A stretch of 10,900 nt of DNA. It comes from Pseudomonadota bacterium. GTDB lineage: Bacteria > Pseudomonadota > Gammaproteobacteria > Natronospirales > REEB76. The notes under the pieces are model-generated. The model was given only the letters and a program-made list of their open reading frames with translations, was not told where the DNA came from and searched no databases. The stretch covers positions 1 to 10,900 of the forward strand of contig JAJYBN010000018.1 in the NCBI GenBank assembly GCA_021779005.1, given 5' to 3'. Position numbers and translations under genes: made by a program. Positions 6,489 through 10,900 of the stretch are shown here, in pieces (position 1 is the stretch's first letter; each line of letters opens with the position of its first letter).

Positions 6489-7724
6489 TCATGTTCTGGT
6501 TTGGTAGTGGCTACGGATATAATCTTCTATGATCTTCTGGAATTCTGCCGCGATATTGTCGCCTTTGAGCGTGACTGTCTTTTCCCCATCCACATAGACT
6601 GGCGCTACCGGCCGCTCACCGGTTCCTGGCAGACTAATGCCGATGTTCGCATGCTTGCTCTCGCCAGGACCATTCACGACACAGCCCATGACTGCCACCT
6701 GAAGGGTCTCTACACCGGTATAGGCCTGTTTCCACTCCGGCATGTGGTTGCGTATATAACCCTGGATATCCTGGGTGAGTTTCTGGAATACGGTACTGGT
6801 GGTGCGCCCGCAGCCCGGGCAGGCAGCGACCTGCGGCATGAACGCCCTGAGGCCCATGGTCTGGAGGATCTCCTGGGCCACGATCACTTCTCGGCTGCGG
6901 TCACCCTCCGGCTCGGGTGTCAGGGAGATGCGGATAGTGTCACCGATGCCTTGCTGCAAGAGCACCGCCAGGGCCGCCGTCGAAGCCACGATGCCCTTGC
7001 TGCCCATACCCGCTTCGGTCAGGCCCAGATGCAATGGGAAATCGCAGCGTTCCGCGAGGCGTCGGTAGACATCGATGAGATCCTGCACACCACTCATCTT
7101 GCATGACAAGATGATCTTGTCGTGCGCCAGACCCAGCTGTTCTGCGCGTTGCGCTGAGTTCAGTGCCGAGGCTACCATGGCCTCGTGCAGGATTTCCTGC
7201 GCGTCTTTCGGCATAGGTAGACGTGCGTTCTCGTCCATCATCTGAGTGAGCAGATCCTGGTCGAGGCTACCCCAATTTACGCCGATGCGTACCGGTTTTC
7301 CGTGCCTGAGCGCCACCTCGATCAAGGTGGCGAACTGCAGGTCATGTTTGCTGCCGCGCCCCACATTGCCGGGATTGATACGCAGTTTATCCAGGGCTGC
7401 GGCGCACGCCGGGTGTGTGGTCAGAAGTTTGTGGCCATTGAAATGGAAATCACCGATCAGCGGGACGTCCACTCCCATACTGGCCAGTTTCTCGCGAATA
7501 TGAGGCACGGCCGCTGCAGCAGCATCGGTATTTACCGTCATACGCACCAGTTCTGAACCGGCACGCGCCAACTCAGCCACCTGTTTGACGGTCGCCGTCA
7601 CGTCCGCCGTATCGGTATTGGTCATGGATTGCACCACGACGGGCGCGCCGCCGCCTATCGACACATGGCCGACCATCACCCTGACACTGTGACGGCGTTT
7701 TTGCGGTGTACTGGTGGTTTTCAT
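6489..7724 (-). CDS. ispG: 4-hydroxy-3-methylbut-2-enyl diphosphate synthase
   Basis: A 411-residue iron-sulfur enzyme (GcpE) of the MEP isoprenoid pathway. It converts methylerythritol cyclodiphosphate to HMBPP in the cytoplasm, drawing electrons from flavodoxin or ferredoxin. The N-terminal TIM-barrel domain begins at [24 protein letters not shown], with [10 protein letters not shown] and KLRINPGN. The C-terminal domain carries the three 4Fe-4S cysteines, C302 and C305 (ACPGCGRT) and C348 ([10 protein letters not shown]), plus the catalytic E355. Length is that of the two-domain bacterial enzyme. The ATG at 7724 has no clear Shine-Dalgarno sequence. Its product feeds the polyprenyl tail of ubiquinone, so it is functionally linked to ubiH and ubiI, but it is not in their operon. 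Confidence 0.97.
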   Translation of the reverse strand: MKTTSTPQKRRHSVRVMVGHVSIGGGAPVVVQSMTNTDTADVTATVKQVAELARAGSELVRMTVNTDAAAAAVPHIREKLASMGVDVPLIGDFHFNGHKLLTTHPACAAALDKLRINPGNVGRGSKHDLQFATLIEVALRHGKPVRIGVNWGSLDQDLLTQMMDENARLPMPKDAQEILHEAMVASALNSAQRAEQLGLAHDKIILSCKMSGVQDLIDVYRRLAERCDFPLHLGLTEAGMGSKGIVASTAALAVLLQQGIGDTIRISLTPEPEGDRSREVIVAQEILQTMGLRAFMPQVAACPGCGRTTSTVFQKLTQDIQGYIRNHMPEWKQAYTGVETLQVAVMGCVVNGPGESKHANIGISLPGTGERPVAPVYVDGEKTVTLKGDNIAAEFQKIIEDYIRSHYQTRT

Positions 7725-7823
7725 GGATTTAATGGCTGCGTTCAGATCGCTAATGATAGCGGATTCCTGAGATTATCCCTCCGGTGTCTGCCACACATGG
7801 ATTCAAGGTCTTTGGAAACGGGT

Positions 7824-7841
7824 ACTATCCCGATGGATAGT
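7824..7841. promoter_or_regulatory. Perfect palindrome between ispG and the hydrolase gene
   Basis: ACTATCCCGATGGATAGT has 7-base perfectly complementary arms around CGAT. It lies in the 212-base divergent region, about 100 bases from each start codon. No T tract follows on either strand, so it looks more like an operator or an RNA hairpin in a leader than a terminator. Nothing else in the gap is clear, apart from a weak plus-strand promoter candidate TTCTCA (7854-7859), 17 bases, TACTAT (7877-7882). Confidence 0.35.
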
Positions 7842-7936
7842 CAAACCTGCGGCTTCTCACACGGGGCAGGCTTAAGTACTATGCCTCCCTTGATGCTTAT
7901 GACGCTGCGTTCGTGCAGTCCATTACCTGAGTAACC

Positions 7937-8566
7937 ATGGCTAGCAGCAAGGGAACCGTCGTTTTCGTCCATGGTCTGTACATGACTGGCCTGGAACTGG
8001 GCCTGCTGCGCCTGCGCGTGACCCAGGACGGATTCCAAACACATGTTTTTCACTACCATACGGTGCTGGAGCCGGTGCGTGAGAACGCACGCCGCCTCGC
8101 GGGATACATCACGCAACTTGAAGCAACTACGTTGCACCTGGTTGGGCATAGCTTGGGCGGTCTGGTGATTCTTCGCATGTTTGAAATGCATCCCGATATT
8201 CCACCCGGTCGTGTGGTTCTCATGGGCTCACCGGTACGCGGCAGCATCGCCGCACGCACTATCGTGGACAAGAACTGGGGTTGGCTTCTGGGTCAAAGTG
8301 GAGCGGACGGTCTGGCGGAAGAACATGAGCCTGTTTGGGATAGCAAACGTGAGCTGGGTGTGCTAGTAGGTACCGCCGGCCCGGGATTCAGACTGACAAA
8401 TCCAGAATTGCCGGAACCTCATGACGGCCTGGTGGCGGTGCAGGAAACCCGCATTGCCGGCGCCACCGATCAGATCGAACTCGATGTACACCATACCGGC
8501 ATGCTGTTCAGCCAGGAAGTCGCTGAACAGGTGATTGGCTTTCTAAATAACGGCCATTTCAGTTAA
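7937..8566 (+). CDS. Alpha/beta hydrolase, esterase/lipase-like
   Basis: A 209-residue compact alpha/beta hydrolase without signal peptide or membrane segment, so probably cytoplasmic. The oxyanion-side motif VVFVHGLYMTG (8-18) is followed by the nucleophile elbow VGHSLGG, placing the catalytic serine at S72. D163 (EPHDGLVAV) and H185 or H186 (DVHHTGML) complete a likely Ser-Asp-His triad. VVLMGSPVRGS (93-103) resembles PGAP1/triacylglycerol lipase-type relatives. The substrate cannot be predicted. The ATG at 7937 has only a weak upstream ribosome binding sequence. It is transcribed away from ispG and toward the lyase gene, with a 224-base gap after it. It is therefore probably its own transcription unit. 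Confidence 0.85.
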   Translation: MASSKGTVVFVHGLYMTGLELGLLRLRVTQDGFQTHVFHYHTVLEPVRENARRLAGYITQLEATTLHLVGHSLGGLVILRMFEMHPDIPPGRVVLMGSPVRGSIAARTIVDKNWGWLLGQSGADGLAEEHEPVWDSKRELGVLVGTAGPGFRLTNPELPEPHDGLVAVQETRIAGATDQIELDVHHTGMLFSQEVAEQVIGFLNNGHFS

Positions 8567-8613
8567 CGTCATCACAAAGTCCGCCGATTAGAGCCCGCCT
8601 TTCATTGACTTCA

Positions 8614-8662
8614 TTGTCCTAGATCAAACGCACATAAATTTTCACAACTTAAGATAGCCAGG
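8614..8662 (+). promoter_or_regulatory. FNR/ANR-like site and -10 box upstream of the lyase gene
   Basis: TTGTC-CTAG-ATCAA (8614-8627) matches the FNR/ANR consensus TTGAT-N4-ATCAA at 8 of 10 positions, with a perfect right half. A -10-like TAAGAT (8650-8655) places the expected start at about 8662, exactly 41.5 bases from the centre of the site (8620.5), the standard class II activator position. No -35 box competes. This suggests activation under low oxygen. A CRP-family relative of FNR could also bind it. Confidence 0.45.
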
Positions 8663-8665
8663 TGA
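8649..8665 (+). repeat. Copy 2 of the shared 17-base motif
   Basis: TTAAGATAGCCAGGTGA matches the phhA-phhB gap motif (5500-5516) at 15 of 17 positions. Here it spans the candidate -10 box and expected transcription start of the lyase gene, a position where a bound protein would block RNA polymerase. Confidence 0.35.
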
Positions 8666-8688
8666 TTCGGGGTCTACTCGCGGACTTA

Positions 8689-8707
8689 AATGCGAATAAA
8701 ACGCATT
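8689..8707. promoter_or_regulatory. Inverted repeat in the lyase leader
   Basis: AATGCG (8689-8694) and CGCATT (8702-8707) flank the A-rich 7-base loop AATAAAA. It lies downstream of the predicted start site and about 84 bases before the lyase ATG. It could be an operator or a leader RNA hairpin. It does not match the TyrR consensus (TGTAAA-N6-TTTACA). Confidence 0.25.
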
Positions 8708-8724
8708 ACAGGCACTGCCAGTAA

Positions 8725-10182
<1,458 letters not shown>

Positions 10183-10229
10183 TATTAAAACTGGAGTCCG
10201 AATCCGAAGTTCTGCCCATTTTTGTGAAA

Positions 10230-10260
10230 CCCCCACACGCGCATTGCGCGCGCTGGGGGG
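10230..10260. terminator. Strong GC hairpin between convergent genes, likely bidirectional terminator
   Basis: CCCCCA (10230-10235) pairs with TGGGGG near 10254-10259, and the interior CGCGC/GCGCG segments extend the helix around an ATT loop. It sits between the converging lyase and peroxiredoxin genes, 48 bases past the lyase stop. The T content is modest on both sides (TAGATTT on plus; GTTTCACAAAAA on minus), so termination efficiency is uncertain, but position and stem strength favour a shared terminator. Confidence 0.55.
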
Positions 10261-10292
10261 TAGATTTCAGGATATACCGTTCGAGGCTTGCC

Positions 10293-10835
10293 CTATTTTT
10301 TATGTTGGGAGTCCCAGCTCTTCAGGGCCGCCAGGGTGTTGGCAACATGCTGATCGGGATTGAGGTTGGTATAGGTGTAGAGGATGGTTCCGTCCGGTGA
10401 TATTACATAGGAAGTCCGGTTCGCATAGTTGGTAGCCAGAGGCATCACGGCATCATAGGAACGCATGATTTTCTGGTCGGTATCCGCGGCCACCGGAAAC
10501 TTGCTGCGGCATTCGCTCACCGAGAATTTGTTCAGGGTATCGATGTTATCGTGCGAAACGCCGATGACCGTAGCACCCAATGCTTTAAATTCACCCATGG
10601 CATCCGCGAAGTCGTGTGCTTCGATGGTGCAGCCCTTGGTGAAGGCCGCCGGATAGAAATACACCACCACTGGACCTTTCTTGAGGGCATCGGCCAATGA
10701 GAAGCTGAAGACCTTGCCACCCATTGAGGCTTCGGCTGTGAACAGCGGGGCCTTGGCACCCACGTCCAGAGCCGCAAAGGCCGGCGTTGCCAGCAGTGCA
10801 CACGCTGATATCAGAATAAATAAGGTACGTTTCAT
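10293..10835 (-). CDS. Exported peroxiredoxin (AhpC/TSA family)
   Basis: A 180-residue thioredoxin-fold peroxidase with an N-terminal export signal. Residues 1-21 (MKRTLFILISACALLATPAFA) form a Sec signal with likely cleavage before ALDVG, so the mature enzyme should act in the periplasm, reducing hydroperoxides. The peroxidatic cysteine is C69 in YPAAFTKGCTIEAHDF, which has the T-x-x-C motif. A conserved arginine, R140, lies in NRTSYVISPDGT. A second cysteine, C109 (SVSECRSKFPVAADTD), may be the resolving one; the position five after C69 used by many PrxQ/BCP proteins is not cysteine. ATG 10835 is chosen because GGAG lies seven bases upstream and it begins the signal directly; ATG 10841 and 10859 give longer, less plausible starts. 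No promoter is evident before the window edge. Confidence 0.88.
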   Translation of the reverse strand: MKRTLFILISACALLATPAFAALDVGAKAPLFTAEASMGGKVFSFSLADALKKGPVVVYFYPAAFTKGCTIEAHDFADAMGEFKALGATVIGVSHDNIDTLNKFSVSECRSKFPVAADTDQKIMRSYDAVMPLATNYANRTSYVISPDGTILYTYTNLNPDQHVANTLAALKSWDSQHKK

Positions 10836-10900
10836 GGGCATTCTCCGTGCGCCGGTCAAACCGGCAAGGTGTTGTGATTGAAAGAGTCATACATTGAAGG

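Noticed and set aside
6501..7106. A 201-codon plus-strand open frame opposite ispG
   Set aside because: The complementary strand carries the IspG iron-sulfur motifs, and the plus-strand product resembles nothing known.
8601..8616. Short direct repeat TTCATTG-AC-TTCATTG next to the FNR-like site
   Set aside because: Only two seven-base units, with no known binding pattern; probably chance.
10776..10835. Possible lipoprotein signal (ISAC) in the peroxiredoxin
   Set aside because: Only 11 residues precede the cysteine and the following ATPAFA fits a signal peptidase I site better, so a soluble periplasmic protein is preferred.

Overview
The window looks like chromosomal DNA from a free-living gammaproteobacterium. 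The left half carries a conserved gammaproteobacterial block: cell-division gene zapA with the 6S RNA gene just downstream, opposite a pepP-ubiH-ubiI operon. All genes appear intact. I see no insertion sequence, tRNA, rRNA or CRISPR array. Base composition was judged by eye only.

Layout: the 6S RNA gene ssrS (about 81-267), zapA and a small coiled-coil TIGR02449-type gene form a minus-strand unit. It diverges at about 857-1009 from the plus-strand operon pepP-ubiH-ubiI, whose genes are joined by ATGA stop/start overlaps. ubiH and ubiI encode two related flavin hydroxylases of ubiquinone synthesis. A 238-base gap after ubiI holds an unexplained nested inverted repeat. Next come phhB and phhA (pterin recycling and phenylalanine hydroxylase) and ispG (MEP isoprenoid pathway), all on the minus strand. 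A small alpha/beta hydrolase diverges from ispG. It is followed by a PLP-dependent lyase best read as tyrosine phenol-lyase, preceded by an FNR-like site well placed relative to a -10 element. The window closes with an exported peroxiredoxin on the minus strand.

Two functional themes stand out. First, UbiH, UbiI and IspG serve quinone and isoprenoid synthesis. Second, PhhA, PhhB and the lyase could together convert phenylalanine to tyrosine and then to phenol, pyruvate and ammonia. Apart from phhA-phhB these genes are not in one operon. A 17-base motif (15 of 17 identical) occurs both in the phhA-phhB gap and across the predicted promoter of the lyase gene, which may be shared regulation or chance.

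The most interesting points are the nested inverted repeat at 4933-5012, the aromatic amino acid gene set with its possible oxygen-responsive promoter, and a possibly leaderless promoter for the coiled-coil gene. No wholly new multi-gene system is evident.
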